The notes: generated by a model from the sequence alone, not told the origin. Positions 26,804 through 37,569 are shown, numbered from the stretch's first letter. The stretch is 64,000 nucleotides of DNA from Sphingobacterium sp. UBA7855 (GCA_002500745.1 DLST01000006.1:179649-243648); one strand, 5' to 3'. Program-made: numbers and translations.

Positions 26804-27976
26804 CTAGTTGGCTTGGTGCCTTCGTTGCCAGCTCAGCATATAGGCCAGTGCAAGCAGTAGAACCAATGCATTGCCATACATAATGACGGGAATCCGTAGA
26901 ATAACATCGCTATAGTATAGGCCAGCAAGTAGTGCGCCAAGGCCAATTCCCGCTTCGAGCGAGATATACATGGTTGCTACGGCCTTGCCGCGATGCTCGG
27001 GTAAGCTGAGGTCAATTGTCCAAGCATTGACAGCAGGTGAGAGTATGCCCGTGCCTGCACCATAGATGCTTGCACCGATCATCATTCCAACGAAGCTATT
27101 GCCCATTCCGATAGCAACAAGTGCAATGGCAATAATGATTAATCCAACAACAATAACTTTTGGTCTTCCGTAACGGTCCGAGACTTTACCGGATACAAAA
27201 CGTATCAGTACTGATGCAATCGTAAAGGCCAGGAAAAATAGACCTTTGTTTTTAATTCCTAAATATTCACTCCAGTCAGGAATTAAGGTTAGAATAACTC
27301 CATAAGCCGTATAGGATAAAAAGGTGACGATTCCAGCGGGTAGGGCACGCCATTCGATGATATCCTTGCGGTTTATTTTGAGCATCGAAAGATTAAATTT
27401 CTGTTTTTTTGCCAGTGTCTCCTTCATATTAATGACGATAATAATCGAGAGAAGTGCCATGAGAGATGAACAGTAAAACATGATATTGATCCCAAAGGCT
27501 TCAAAGATTGCGCTACCAATCGCTGGGCCAACAGCTGTACCGATGCTAAAAGCAAGTCCATGCATACCCAATGCCTCACCCCATCGTTTTTGGGGTACTA
27601 AATCAGCCACATAAGCCGAAGTTGAAGTCGGTTTAAAACCCGTAGAAAAGCCGTGTATCAATCGTAGGAATAAAAAACCCGCGACGGACGTCAAGATCGG
27701 GTAGAGAAATCCACAGATAAAACAAACGATGGATCCAATGGCCATGACCGGCACCCGCCCCCATCGGTCGGTCAATTTTCCACTGAAAGGCCGCGAAATT
27801 CCTGCGGTCAATGTAAACAAAGCAATGATTAAACCTTTGTACTCTGCTCCGCCCAAGCTGCTCAGGTAATTCGGAAGCTCGGGGATAATCATATTGAAAC
27901 TCGAAGAGAATAAGAGCGAGCTTAAGCAGAGTAAAATAAATTGTAACGTATAGATGGATTTCTGTTCAGCTGGCAT
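26804..27976 (-). CDS. MFS transporter
   Basis: The 390-residue protein has twelve predicted membrane helices and the MFS motif A after helix 2 (GKLTDRWGRVPVM) and again after helix 8 (GKVSDRYGRPKVI), with GPAIGSAIFEAFG resembling the antiporter motif C. This favours a proton-driven drug or metabolite exporter. The 198 bp before the ABC permease contain no gene. It is preceded by 112 bp from the methyltransferase gene on the same strand. Confidence 0.9.
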   Translation of the reverse strand: MPAEQKSIYTLQFILLCLSSLLFSSSFNMIIPELPNYLSSLGGAEYKGLIIALFTLTAGISRPFSGKLTDRWGRVPVMAIGSIVCFICGFLYPILTSVAGFLFLRLIHGFSTGFKPTSTSAYVADLVPQKRWGEALGMHGLAFSIGTAVGPAIGSAIFEAFGINIMFYCSSLMALLSIIIVINMKETLAKKQKFNLSMLKINRKDIIEWRALPAGIVTFLSYTAYGVILTLIPDWSEYLGIKNKGLFFLAFTIASVLIRFVSGKVSDRYGRPKVIVVGLIIIAIALVAIGMGNSFVGMMIGASIYGAGTGILSPAVNAWTIDLSLPEHRGKAVATMYISLEAGIGLGALLAGLYYSDVILRIPVIMYGNALVLLLALAYMLSWQRRHQAN

Positions 27977-28088
27977 GGTGGAATTTTATCTTGTGTGCAT
28001 ATTCAAAAAAGGACAATGGAAGTTGGCGATTATCCATCCTTCAAGGGAATGGGACAAATGTACAGTTTTTGCAGCGATGAATGGATTT

Positions 28089-28838
28089 TTAAACCAATTT
28101 TTGTCTAGAAATTTCGCTACAGAAGATCGTTGTTGCTACAGCAACATTTAAAGACTCTGCCTGCCCTATGCGGGGAATAGTAATGGCTTGATCGATCAAC
28201 GCTGTTAGTTCTTCACTAATACCGTTTCCCTCGTTGCCCATGACAATCAGGCCCTCATCGGTCCATTGGGTTTGATAAATGGATTGGCCATGCAGTAGTG
28301 CACCATACACTTTCAAGTTGCTTGACTGTATAAATTCCGCTAAATCAGTATAATAGATCTGAAGTCTGGCCAGTGAGCCCATAGTTGCCTGTACTACTTT
28401 AGGGTTGTAGGCGTCTACAGTTCCAATGGAACAGATAATATGTTCGATTCCAAACCACTCCGCGGTGCGGATAATCGTGCCTAAATTGCCCGGATCCTGC
28501 ACATCATCGAGCACAAGACTAAATTTATTTTTTAAGTTGTCCGATACAATCGTTTGTTGTGATGGTAGTTTGACCAATGCGAGAATTCCCTGCGGCGATT
28601 TCAACGCACTAATCTTTTGAAATTCAGTCTCCGTCAGTTCGTGGCATTTTATATTATGCGAGATTTTACCCACTTTTGTGCTGGCGTCGCCCGTATAGAA
28701 AATGGACTCAACCTGATAGCGAGAAGAAATAAATTCCATGACGGACTTTATACCCTCCACGATAAAAAGGCCGTGCTGTTTTCTAAACTTTTTATTTTGT
28801 AGAGACGTTATTAGACTGATTTGCGCTTTTGACAACAT
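28089..28838 (-). CDS. TrmH/SpoU-family RNA 2'-O-methyltransferase
   Basis: The 249-residue SPOUT enzyme has a short substrate-binding N-terminal domain (EGIKSVMEFI) and the three knot motifs: NLGTIIRTAEWFG, MGNEGNGIS and IPRIGQAESLNVAVAT. It methylates ribose in rRNA or tRNA; length and N-domain fit the RlmB/TsnR-like group, target not certain. Its start codon is only 8 bp from the start codon of the divergent tamL gene, so each promoter must lie inside the other gene or be extremely compact. Confidence 0.93.
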   Translation of the reverse strand: MLSKAQISLITSLQNKKFRKQHGLFIVEGIKSVMEFISSRYQVESIFYTGDASTKVGKISHNIKCHELTETEFQKISALKSPQGILALVKLPSQQTIVSDNLKNKFSLVLDDVQDPGNLGTIIRTAEWFGIEHIICSIGTVDAYNPKVVQATMGSLARLQIYYTDLAEFIQSSNLKVYGALLHGQSIYQTQWTDEGLIVMGNEGNGISEELTALIDQAITIPRIGQAESLNVAVATTIFCSEISRQKLV

Positions 28839-28846
28839 TTTTATTG

Positions 28847-31198
28847 ATGATTAATTACCCTCGTTTTATCGGATTTGCAAGTATAACCTTTTTAGTGTCA
28901 CTTTTTGCATCCTGCCGGTCTTCAAAATACCTTGACGATGACCAAGCTTTGGTGACAAAAGTACAGATTTCTGGTGTCAACCCTGCATTGAAAGAATCAT
29001 CCGAAACGTATATTTCCAATCAAATACGACCTAATTCAAGGGTAAATCTCTTTATTTACAATACGTTCAATACTACAAACGGCCGCTATAAAACTAAGAA
29101 AATTCGGAATGTCGGTGAGCCACCTCATTTATTAGATTCGGCAATGGTCGATTTGTCCGCTAATCAAATCCGGCGATTTTTGTTTTCGAAAGGTTATTTT
29201 AAAGCCAAAGTAACACCCGAAATTGCCGTTTTGAAGAAGCGCGCGCATATAGATTTCAAAGTTGATGCTGGTGCTCCATATCAAATTAGAAGTGTAGATC
29301 GTACCTTTGAAGAAGCGGATATAAAAGACATCTTTGAACGTGAGGTGCTACCAAAGACTGCTGTCAAGCCAAAGACGCAATATGATGCAGCAAAATTAAT
29401 CGATGAAAGAGAGAAACTTTATGTTTCGATGCGGAACAACGGATATTATGATTATTTGCGGCAATATATGCGTGCAGGTATTGATTCGGCTATAGCGGGT
29501 AATTTGATCGACCTTAAAATCAATGTCGAAAATCCGTCGGATTCTACGATACATAAAAAGTATCAGATTGACAGTGTTTATATGACCATAAGGAATTATG
29601 GTGCAATGTCGAAGAAGGCACCGCGTCGCATTCAAGATTCAGCGAAACGACTCCTGTTTGTCGATGAAACGAATAGCTTTCGTTGGAAACCGTTAGAGCG
29701 TTATATGTATTTGCGGTCTGGGAATTATTATTCGTTACAAGAGGAAAATAAATCCTATGACCGATTGTATGAGATGAATGGATTTCGTTCTGTCAAAATA
29801 CAGTTTGTCAAGAAAGATTCCAACAAGCTTAATGTGCATTATGATTTCGTTCCAAGACCTCGCATGGGAAACCAGATAGAAGGTGAGTATACTTTTAGTT
29901 CGGGCATGAGTGGGTTCAATATCGGAAATACCTTTTCCCAACGTAATATTTTTGGAGGATCAGAGCAATTGGAAGTTAAATTGCGCTATGGCGTTTTATT
30001 TGACCCGCGATTGGCAGGGGGGCTTTCCAGTAAGATCTTTAACAACGATTTTCAGGCAGGAGTCAACTTGGTTATTCCTCGTTTGATGGTCCCTTTTCGT
30101 ATAAATCCGGGAGGGAAATTTGGCTTGCCTAAAACGACCTATTCCATGACATTGCAATTATTTGATCAGGATAAAACCTATTCAAACCGATATTTTATTA
30201 CGTCCTTAAATTATTCCTGGTATGAAACGGAGAATAAATACCACAGCTTCACACCCATCGTATTGGAATATCGGGATGGACGCCTAGATTCCAATTTTCG
30301 GAACAAGCTCGTGCAAGAAGGCTATCAGCTGTATGTGCGGAGCAACGACCGCCAATATTTCGGTTTGGGGACCCAGTACACCTTTGTGTTGAATGGAAAA
30401 AAGTTGAATAGCAGGGAAGATTTTCAATATTTCAGAGGGACATTGGATGTTAGTGGAAACTTTCTGGATCTTATTAGTTCTTTGGCAAAATTGCCCAAGA
30501 ATGCCGACGGAGAGAAAAAGATCTTTGGTGTGCCTTTTCTCCAGTATGCCAAAACTGAACTCGATTATCGTTTATATCGAAATCTTGGAGGAAATAGACA
30601 GTTTGTCTTTCGTTTTAATCCAGGGATAGCGATTCCATACGGTAACAACTCCAAATTGCTGATTTTTGAGAAGAGTTTCTATAGTGGCGGAATGAACGGT
30701 ATCCGTGCATGGCAGGCACGTACGTTGGGACCGGGTGCTTACAACCGTCAGAGTTTAAGTGAAGACTTGCGTTTAAATCTCCGTAATCTGGATCAACTCG
30801 GCGAAATTAAATTGGAAGCGAACGCAGAATATCGTTTCCGGTTGCTCAATAATTTTTTGGGAGCCAAAATGAACGGAGCGACATTCGTAGATATGGGGAA
30901 TGTTTGGCGTCTGAAGAAAGATGAAGAATTGAACCCTGGAGGAGAGTTTAAAATCAATAAATTTCTTGGGCAAGTCGCGATTGGTACCGGTTTTGGACTT
31001 CGTTTCGATTCAGAATATTTTGTGATCCGTCTGGATGCAGGACTTAAACTTAAAGATCCCCAGTTTTCAGGTGCAGATCAATGGGTTATTAAGCACTTTT
31101 TTGATTCCAAAGAATTTAAGGCACAGTACTATGAAACCCACAAACCAGACAGATACAATTTTATTCAATATAATTTTGGTATCGGTATGCCGTTTTAA
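28847..31198 (+). CDS. TamL-like outer-membrane assembly lipoprotein (BamA/TamA family)
   Basis: I start it at the ATG 28847, which gives a lipoprotein leader ending in SLFASC; the frame is open six codons further to a TTG, which would overlap the divergent gene. The 783 residues include POTRA-like repeats (KVQISG, FRSVKIQF) and a C-terminal Omp85 barrel (GGMNGIRAWQARTLGPGAY, the latch region, and final NFGIGMPF). In Bacteroidetes the TamA role in inserting outer-membrane proteins is played by a lipidated version, TamL, usually beside tamB. No tamB is here. Confidence 0.85.
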   Translation: MINYPRFIGFASITFLVSLFASCRSSKYLDDDQALVTKVQISGVNPALKESSETYISNQIRPNSRVNLFIYNTFNTTNGRYKTKKIRNVGEPPHLLDSAMVDLSANQIRRFLFSKGYFKAKVTPEIAVLKKRAHIDFKVDAGAPYQIRSVDRTFEEADIKDIFEREVLPKTAVKPKTQYDAAKLIDEREKLYVSMRNNGYYDYLRQYMRAGIDSAIAGNLIDLKINVENPSDSTIHKKYQIDSVYMTIRNYGAMSKKAPRRIQDSAKRLLFVDETNSFRWKPLERYMYLRSGNYYSLQEENKSYDRLYEMNGFRSVKIQFVKKDSNKLNVHYDFVPRPRMGNQIEGEYTFSSGMSGFNIGNTFSQRNIFGGSEQLEVKLRYGVLFDPRLAGGLSSKIFNNDFQAGVNLVIPRLMVPFRINPGGKFGLPKTTYSMTLQLFDQDKTYSNRYFITSLNYSWYETENKYHSFTPIVLEYRDGRLDSNFRNKLVQEGYQLYVRSNDRQYFGLGTQYTFVLNGKKLNSREDFQYFRGTLDVSGNFLDLISSLAKLPKNADGEKKIFGVPFLQYAKTELDYRLYRNLGGNRQFVFRFNPGIAIPYGNNSKLLIFEKSFYSGGMNGIRAWQARTLGPGAYNRQSLSEDLRLNLRNLDQLGEIKLEANAEYRFRLLNNFLGAKMNGATFVDMGNVWRLKKDEELNPGGEFKINKFLGQVAIGTGFGLRFDSEYFVIRLDAGLKLKDPQFSGADQWVIKHFFDSKEFKAQYYETHKPDRYNFIQYNFGIGMPF

Positions 31199-31257
31199 AG
31201 CAGCCTTCATTTATTTTGACTTGCTTTCATTGATACGAATCTAGGTAGGTCTAGGCG

Positions 31258-31785
31258 CTAGCCGATAAGATTTTTGAGACTTGAAAAAATGGATTCAAAA
31301 ATTTTGCTTAAGTCTAACCCCTGGGAATGATTGAATAAAAAGAAAACAATGGCCAGCGCAATGGCTGTCATAATCACTTTTTTAAACATATAAGCGATTC
31401 CTAATACAATAGCAGGAATAATCAAAAACATCAATCCACTGATGGCAAATGGAGAAAGACCACTATCACTCTTGTAGATGTAAAAGAGTCGTCCTTTAGA
31501 TGTTTGCTGATTTTTATGGCTAAAGAAAACGAATGTTGATGACTCAATCTTTTGATTTGGGACAGCAACACCGTCGTGAAACTGTAAAGGCTGAGAGAAA
31601 CCATTGATCGTAAATAAGTAATTGCCACTGATGGTCTCGTTGGTATTTCCCAAGGAATCCAATGCAATAACAGCTAACTTTCCGTTTTTTGAAAGATTCT
31701 CTTTGACGATAAAGTTTTGGATATTTTGCTCTTGAGCAGCTGCCCAAAAAGGTATCATTAATAGAAAAAATATAATCTTTTTCAT
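31258..31785 (-). CDS. Hypothetical membrane protein with signal peptide
   Basis: I do not recognise this 175-residue protein. It has a signal peptide (KKIIFFLLMIPFWAAAQ), a small soluble part of about 95 residues with beta-strand pattern (DGVAVPNQKIESSTFVFFSH) and two adjacent membrane helices (ISGLMFLIIPAIVLGIAYM and VIMTAIALAIVFFLF) followed by a short amphipathic tail. The arrangement suggests an inner-membrane protein with a periplasmic N-terminal domain. Monocistronic, convergent with tamL. Confidence 0.75.
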   Translation of the reverse strand: MKKIIFFLLMIPFWAAAQEQNIQNFIVKENLSKNGKLAVIALDSLGNTNETISGNYLFTINGFSQPLQFHDGVAVPNQKIESSTFVFFSHKNQQTSKGRLFYIYKSDSGLSPFAISGLMFLIIPAIVLGIAYMFKKVIMTAIALAIVFFLFNHSQGLDLSKIFESIFSSLKNLIG

Positions 31786-32073
31786 TTTTTTATTTTATAC
31801 AAGTCTACAGTAACCCACGCTAAATTTATTCTCCTAGTGTCAAGATCGTCTGGAACGTCGGCAGGGATCAACAAGCTTTATTCGATTTCTTTGCATTAAG
31901 ACTGCAATTTTAGGTATTTTAATTTTCTTTTGGAAATGTTTAAAGTTTCCGATACACCGACACTGCTAGATGGTACTCAGCTAGTTTTACGGCAACAAGA
32001 TAATGGAGTAATCAAAGAAAGTCAGACCATTTGTGTTTTTCACTTAAATAATCTAGTGTTCAGTTAAATTTAC

Positions 32074-32081
32074 TATTTTTG
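32074..32081 (+). promoter_or_regulatory. -7 element of the TlpA-like gene
   Basis: TATTTTTG matches TAnnTTTG exactly and lies 25 bp before the ATG at 32107. No good TTG is seen at the expected -33 distance. Confidence 0.5.
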
Positions 32082-32106
32082 ACGCTAACCATATAAACTA
32101 TTGTCA

Positions 32107-34311
32107 ATGAGGAGTATATTGTTATTTTTTGTTTTGGTGAACGCTGTGTGTTTCGGCCAAAAAAATGAAAGTTATCTTATAAAACAAGAGCTTTTCCTCG
32201 GAAATAAGCTAGCAAATTCCAAATCAACTTATGTGACAGTGTCTTCCAATAAGACAGTGTCGAAGAAGGTTTTCCCGCTGGAGATAAACACGAAAGCCAT
32301 TATGTTTACAGGTCCGGACAGACAATTTATCTTTTCCAGTTTATGCCCAGACAGCAATTTTAATATTTTAAATTCGAGTGCATTAGCTGATATTTTGGTG
32401 CAATTGCAACAACCTATTTATTTTAATTTTCAAGGAAAGGAGACGATTGTCGATACGACATCGCTCAAGAGGGAGATTGGGGTGAAAGCCCAGCATTGGG
32501 AGCTAACAGATGACGTCGTAGCGATGGTAGCTAACAATATGACTGGAGTGGCGGCGGCGTTAAGCCGAGAGCTAAATCATGCCTATATAAACAAAGATTT
32601 TTTAAAAAGACTCCAAGTTGAGCCACAATTGGTCGACAGTAAACGGTATAGCATGACAAAAAGCGATAAGCAGAAAGTATATTTAGCCTTCAGAGATACG
32701 TCTCAACAGTTGGAAGGGGAGCTTGTGATTGACAGGAAAGGCTGCAAACTTACCAGCCTAACCCAACGACATACTTATACATTTGATAATCGTCCTGTCT
32801 TAAGTACAACAAGTATACAGCAATTGGACACCGTTATGCAGCATACTTATGATGAAAGATATGCCGAAATGCTGTTATCAAGCAGTTTTGTGAGCAAAAA
32901 ATTATTGACCGATGGCGCAATCGATAGTGTGAAAGCAATGGCGTACATCAAGAAATATGATGCTATTTTTCCTAATGATAGGTTTTTTGTGCAGAAAAAG
33001 TTAAATCTACTTCAGCAGATTAAAGACGATAAGCAATACAACTCAACTTTGAAAAATACACCAGTAAATTTGTTAGCGGGAACACATCATCTCTCCAATT
33101 TGCTTTATAGAGGCGAGCTATCGAAGGATAAATTTATGGCCTTAATTCCTTTGCTGGACATGGAAAAGAAATATAACTGGATACAGAATAGTTTATACCA
33201 GGGGTATGCGCGTTCGAAGGAATACCTATCTGCTGGTGAACAGATCGAACTATTATTGAATGGCTTTTCTGAAGTTGAAAAACAATACATCTATCCTATG
33301 GTATTGTGGCGACGGATCGACGAGTTGGTCAACGATCTACCACAATCTCGGAACCTATTTAATGAGCTGATGGGGCTGAACGCTGATTATTGGACCAATG
33401 GAAATGCGGGGCGGTATGCTTTAATGGCCTTTAAACGCGTGAGCACTATTGACGCGCAATACGGTATGCACATGTTAAACGACATCATAACAAAATTGAC
33501 AACACTTTACAATACCGATCAGACTGAACGTAAAGATGTAACACGAGCGCATCTTGCCACGGCCTATTATTTTGCTTACCAATTAATTCATAAAAATGAT
33601 AGAAGAGAGGCCTTGGCTTATTTGGAAAAAGCTGCCTTATATTCTCCAAAAAAAGATGCTGAAATTGCCTATGATTCCTATTACGACACGAACTTTTTAA
33701 AGGCTAAAAACAACTATTCGGAAGATTATCTGACCGAACTGGCTTCGACGGGACAGAAAGATGTAGCCTTACAAAAATACATTAGGGAGTTTCTGACCAT
33801 GCAGGGAACAAGCTACAAGGGCTTACGTAATTTTTATCAACATTACTATTCAGATCAGAAGTTTAGCGAATTTTTTATGCAAAAAGTTGTTTCGCAGTTA
33901 CCCGATGCCCCCAATTTTATCTTGAGCAACTTGCAGAATGGTCAAACAACAAAGGACGATTTGAAAGGTAAATGGACCTTGGTGGATTTTTGGGGTACCT
34001 GGTGCGGGCCATGTGTTGCAGAAATGCCAAAGCTTAATAATTTTTATGAGCAGCTCAAGATAGATAAAGAAAGGTCGCAAAGAATTGGTTTTGTCAGTAT
34101 TGCGTGTAGTGATACAAAAGATAAAGTGAAAAATTTTATTGTCAAAAACAATTATACGCTACCCGTACTGATGTCGGACAATCGAGTGGAGCGAGATTTT
34201 AATGTACAGGGTTATCCGAGCAAGTATATTTTAACTCCGGGAGGGAAGTTGATTGCGATGCCATTTGGTTTTGACTGGCAGCAGTTGTTAGAAGAAATAG
34301 CGGTTTTTTAA
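32107..34311 (+). CDS. Large TlpA-family thioredoxin protein
   Basis: The ATG at 32107 begins a signal peptide (RSILLFFVLVNAVCFGQ). The 734 residues are a long unique region, partly helical and repeat-like around 400-560 (YFAYQLIHKNDRREALAYLE looks TPR-like), then a C-terminal thioredoxin domain with WCGPC in DFWGTWCGPCVAEMPKL and a cis-Pro in GYPSKYILTP. It is a periplasmic thiol-disulfide protein whose large N-terminal part may bind the partner. Function beyond that is not evident. Monocistronic. Confidence 0.85.
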   Translation: MRSILLFFVLVNAVCFGQKNESYLIKQELFLGNKLANSKSTYVTVSSNKTVSKKVFPLEINTKAIMFTGPDRQFIFSSLCPDSNFNILNSSALADILVQLQQPIYFNFQGKETIVDTTSLKREIGVKAQHWELTDDVVAMVANNMTGVAAALSRELNHAYINKDFLKRLQVEPQLVDSKRYSMTKSDKQKVYLAFRDTSQQLEGELVIDRKGCKLTSLTQRHTYTFDNRPVLSTTSIQQLDTVMQHTYDERYAEMLLSSSFVSKKLLTDGAIDSVKAMAYIKKYDAIFPNDRFFVQKKLNLLQQIKDDKQYNSTLKNTPVNLLAGTHHLSNLLYRGELSKDKFMALIPLLDMEKKYNWIQNSLYQGYARSKEYLSAGEQIELLLNGFSEVEKQYIYPMVLWRRIDELVNDLPQSRNLFNELMGLNADYWTNGNAGRYALMAFKRVSTIDAQYGMHMLNDIITKLTTLYNTDQTERKDVTRAHLATAYYFAYQLIHKNDRREALAYLEKAALYSPKKDAEIAYDSYYDTNFLKAKNNYSEDYLTELASTGQKDVALQKYIREFLTMQGTSYKGLRNFYQHYYSDQKFSEFFMQKVVSQLPDAPNFILSNLQNGQTTKDDLKGKWTLVDFWGTWCGPCVAEMPKLNNFYEQLKIDKERSQRIGFVSIACSDTKDKVKNFIVKNNYTLPVLMSDNRVERDFNVQGYPSKYILTPGGKLIAMPFGFDWQQLLEEIAVF

Positions 34312-34454
34312 TATAGTTCTCGTTATTTTATAGCGTTTTAATTAATCCTTATGAATTGAATAGCTAGTCATTGACCGTATCATATACTTTTTTTTATGCT
34401 ACTTTCGTTATATTTAAGCAGAAAGGGAATTAATTGATATTATAGCTAGAAATA

Positions 34455-37400
34455 ATGTTAAAGCATTTAAAGTATATAGACGGCACATCAGATAAATTTT
34501 GGGAAATTCAAACAACTGGCGCAACACATACTGTAACCTATGGTCGAAACGGAACGGCTGGACAAAGTAAAAGTAAAACATTCGACTCGGAAGAAGCCTG
34601 TCTAAAGGATGCCGAAAAACAAATTGCTGAGAAGATAAAAAAAGGCTATTCTGAGGACGGTACTGTGGGAGTCGATCGCGTTAAAAAAAAATCAGCTGTT
34701 CGACCGGTTACCGTTGCTAGCCGACGGAAAGAAGAAGCGGTAGAGGCGCTGAAATTGCTTATCAAAGAGGCAAGGATTGAAAACATCATCCCATTTTTAG
34801 AAGAATACGCTAATGGCAACCTAGAAGTTTTAAAAAAAGAAATTCGTGCTGCCAAGCGCTACTGGGTTGATTATAGTGACCTCTCCAAAGATCCTGAATT
34901 TAAAAATAAGGCCCAATACAACTGGGGTATACGAGGTACGAAGGCACAGCAACGAACGGTGAAGTTGCTGGCTCTGGCCACATTTTCCGGCTCAGATGCG
35001 GGTAGCTGGGATATTTTTCATGAGCTTTTGAATCAAGCGAAGAGCCATGACGTGATGCAAATCCTAAGCTATGCCAAACCCAATTGGTTGGGCAGCTATT
35101 TATTGCAGTTAGTTCGTAAAAATGATTGGCAACGCATTACGTATGATAATCTTCGCTTACTAGAGCAAATGGGACATATCGATTTTGAGCCAGAGCTCTA
35201 TGCAAGCTCCATTTCTGGTTTTAATAATTATGAATCAAAAAGTTTTTTTGAACAACTCACAACCGATGAATTGACAATCCAAAGAGATATTCCACTAGTG
35301 TTTGCGTACGAGACAGGGATCCAAAATGCCTATTGGAATTATGATTATCATCATGCCGTCAATGAACTCTTATGGGATAAGGTGTTCGATACACTATTGG
35401 CCAATGGGAAAATTGATCCAGAACTCGTCATCACCGGAGCGCTTGAAGCTCAAACAAAAAACTGGAATATTAATCTAAAAAGCTATTTCAGAAAGCTTAT
35501 TGAACGGATGAAGCTTTCTGAAGATAAAGTCATCGCATACCAGCAAAAATTCTTTCCCTTATTGCATGCTGAATCTAGCGCCGTGATCAATTTTGTAGTT
35601 GATTATCTGAAGCCATTCCTCTCGGATAAGGATTTTCATTTACAAGAGTTTTTGGATTGGGCAGAAAGTATCTTTATGCGGAGCGATGTTAAGTCAAGCC
35701 TGAAGACCCTTTTGATTCAATTTGATAAGCTATTGAAGCAAAAGCCAGCGTTGCGGGAGCGATTTGTTTTACTGGCTGCAGATTTATTTATGATTTCGGA
35801 CCTACAGTTACAGGAAAGGGCAAGTAAGTTTATCTTAAAAAATCAGCATGATCCTTTGGAAGCGTTATCTGACAAGCTTCAATTATATCAAACGCAAATG
35901 ATGGGAACAATAGCGGTTGACCTAAAGCATCTTTTTCAACAAAAGGGTTATTCAGAAGCTGAAATCTTGGCTGAGCTGAGCGGCCGTTCCGCCGAACGAT
36001 ATGTCTATCAACCGACAGAATTTCGTTGCCTGCAAGAAGCTTATGAATATCCGCAGACCTGGAACGAATTGTTTTTCAAGGTGGGAGAGGTTATCGGAGG
36101 TTCGGATCCTATTCAGGTGGAGATACTAATGAATGCCTGGGTGCAACAGACTGCCGTTTTTCCCCCCGACTATCAAATACAACTCGAGCCTTACATTAAG
36201 CAGCTAACAGGATCTTATCGTGAATCATCTTGGTACAACCATTTCTCAGGCGCCTTTATAAACATGTATTATAAGCCGACTGAAGTATATAAGGATAAAG
36301 ATCGTTACCACAATTACTCCAAATGGGTGAATCTGATGGGTAGCCAATTAGAGCTACTGCAACGCTATCGGATTGATGGTATTCGCTTACCACTGCTGAG
36401 TCTGCCGACGCATAAGCCGTTTTGGATTGCACCCACCATTCTCGTGCAGCGCATTTTGGCTTATCAGGAAGCAGAAGTGAAAATTAATTTATTGGACTTA
36501 TCCATTGCGCTAAGCCGTACAGTTCGTGAAGATTTAGAGGGTATCGAAGTCCTGATAAAGCAAATTAAGGAACAGCAACTTCAAGATGTGATCAGTTATG
36601 CCCTAGGTCTGGATTCGATGAAACTTCAGCAACAATCCTGGCTGAAAAATTTATTGTCTTTTAAAGATTCCGATCAGGCAAACTGGATTGGTGTATGGGC
36701 AACCGTGGCCCGCACGCATCATCGCGATACTTATTTTGAACAATTTACCAAAGAGCCTTTGGCAGATATCCCCTTTGCTGCGGAGCCATTTCGTCCGGTA
36801 TTGCAGATAGAACCAACGTATTATAACGGTTACAATTATACGACTAAAAAATCGGAAAAGGTATACAATGGTGATAAGCTGACGTATCATTTTCCGTCTT
36901 TTAAACAGGGAGCTGAGACTTTTTTGTATCATAAAGATCTTTTTAATCGTGGCAATGATACGCTGTTGGCTTATTATTTGTATAGGGCGGATGTCCCTTT
37001 TATGCATAGCTTAATGCCGCAGAATACAGAAAGTCTTTCCATGTTTTTAACTGTGGGATTGAATGGTAAAAGTGATATTGGCGGAAAATCTTCGGCAGCT
37101 TATCTGCAGGAAATGTTGTACGATTTTTTCCGCTTTGATCAACAGTCTAATCTGTACCTGGCAACCTCGTTTTTCAATAAAGAGAAGGAAGTGCGTGCGA
37201 TGGCGGTTGAAGTCATTTTGGCTGCAATTAACGAAAATAGATTGGACACCGGGGAGTTAGGTGTGCAACTTGGACTGATGCTCGGTAACGGCTATGGGCC
37301 GATTGGGCGATGCGTGGAAGTTCTGGAGCAATGTCGCGATATATCTTCGAAGCATAACAATGCTTTATTGCAGTTGCTGGAGATCGCTTTTATTCATTAT

Positions 37401-37565
37401 CATATTGCCGAAAAGATGCCCACGAATTTTAAAAAGCTCGTCGAATACTATTACGATTTGATGAATAAGGAACAATACAGTTTTTCAGCTGAACTGCAAG
37501 AGGTTTTTGGGAAGCTGGAAATATACAAGAGTTTACAACCCATTTTGAAAAAAATAAGAAAATAA
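34455..37565 (+). CDS. WGR-domain protein with large alpha-helical region (DUF6493-like)
   Basis: The 1036-residue cytosolic protein starts with a WGR-like domain (KYIDGTSDKFWEIQ, then VTYGRNGTAGQ, residues 4-65), which in other proteins binds nucleic acid or NAD-linked modifying enzymes. A basic linker (VDRVKKKSAVRP) leads to about 900 residues of helical, HEAT-like repeats without catalytic motif. I relate it from memory to the DUF6493 family, found beside SWIM-domain proteins. The SWIM gene starts 4 bp after its stop, so the two proteins very likely work together. No function can be given. Confidence 0.75.
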   Translation: MLKHLKYIDGTSDKFWEIQTTGATHTVTYGRNGTAGQSKSKTFDSEEACLKDAEKQIAEKIKKGYSEDGTVGVDRVKKKSAVRPVTVASRRKEEAVEALKLLIKEARIENIIPFLEEYANGNLEVLKKEIRAAKRYWVDYSDLSKDPEFKNKAQYNWGIRGTKAQQRTVKLLALATFSGSDAGSWDIFHELLNQAKSHDVMQILSYAKPNWLGSYLLQLVRKNDWQRITYDNLRLLEQMGHIDFEPELYASSISGFNNYESKSFFEQLTTDELTIQRDIPLVFAYETGIQNAYWNYDYHHAVNELLWDKVFDTLLANGKIDPELVITGALEAQTKNWNINLKSYFRKLIERMKLSEDKVIAYQQKFFPLLHAESSAVINFVVDYLKPFLSDKDFHLQEFLDWAESIFMRSDVKSSLKTLLIQFDKLLKQKPALRERFVLLAADLFMISDLQLQERASKFILKNQHDPLEALSDKLQLYQTQMMGTIAVDLKHLFQQKGYSEAEILAELSGRSAERYVYQPTEFRCLQEAYEYPQTWNELFFKVGEVIGGSDPIQVEILMNAWVQQTAVFPPDYQIQLEPYIKQLTGSYRESSWYNHFSGAFINMYYKPTEVYKDKDRYHNYSKWVNLMGSQLELLQRYRIDGIRLPLLSLPTHKPFWIAPTILVQRILAYQEAEVKINLLDLSIALSRTVREDLEGIEVLIKQIKEQQLQDVISYALGLDSMKLQQQSWLKNLLSFKDSDQANWIGVWATVARTHHRDTYFEQFTKEPLADIPFAAEPFRPVLQIEPTYYNGYNYTTKKSEKVYNGDKLTYHFPSFKQGAETFLYHKDLFNRGNDTLLAYYLYRADVPFMHSLMPQNTESLSMFLTVGLNGKSDIGGKSSAAYLQEMLYDFFRFDQQSNLYLATSFFNKEKEVRAMAVEVILAAINENRLDTGELGVQLGLMLGNGYGPIGRCVEVLEQCRDISSKHNNALLQLLEIAFIHYHIAEKMPTNFKKLVEYYYDLMNKEQYSFSAELQEVFGKLEIYKSLQPILKKIRK

Positions 37566-37569
37566 CAAT

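Noticed and set aside
28829..28846. TTG start for the TamL-like gene
   Set aside because: It would overlap the divergent methyltransferase start and spoil the lipoprotein leader that begins at 28847.
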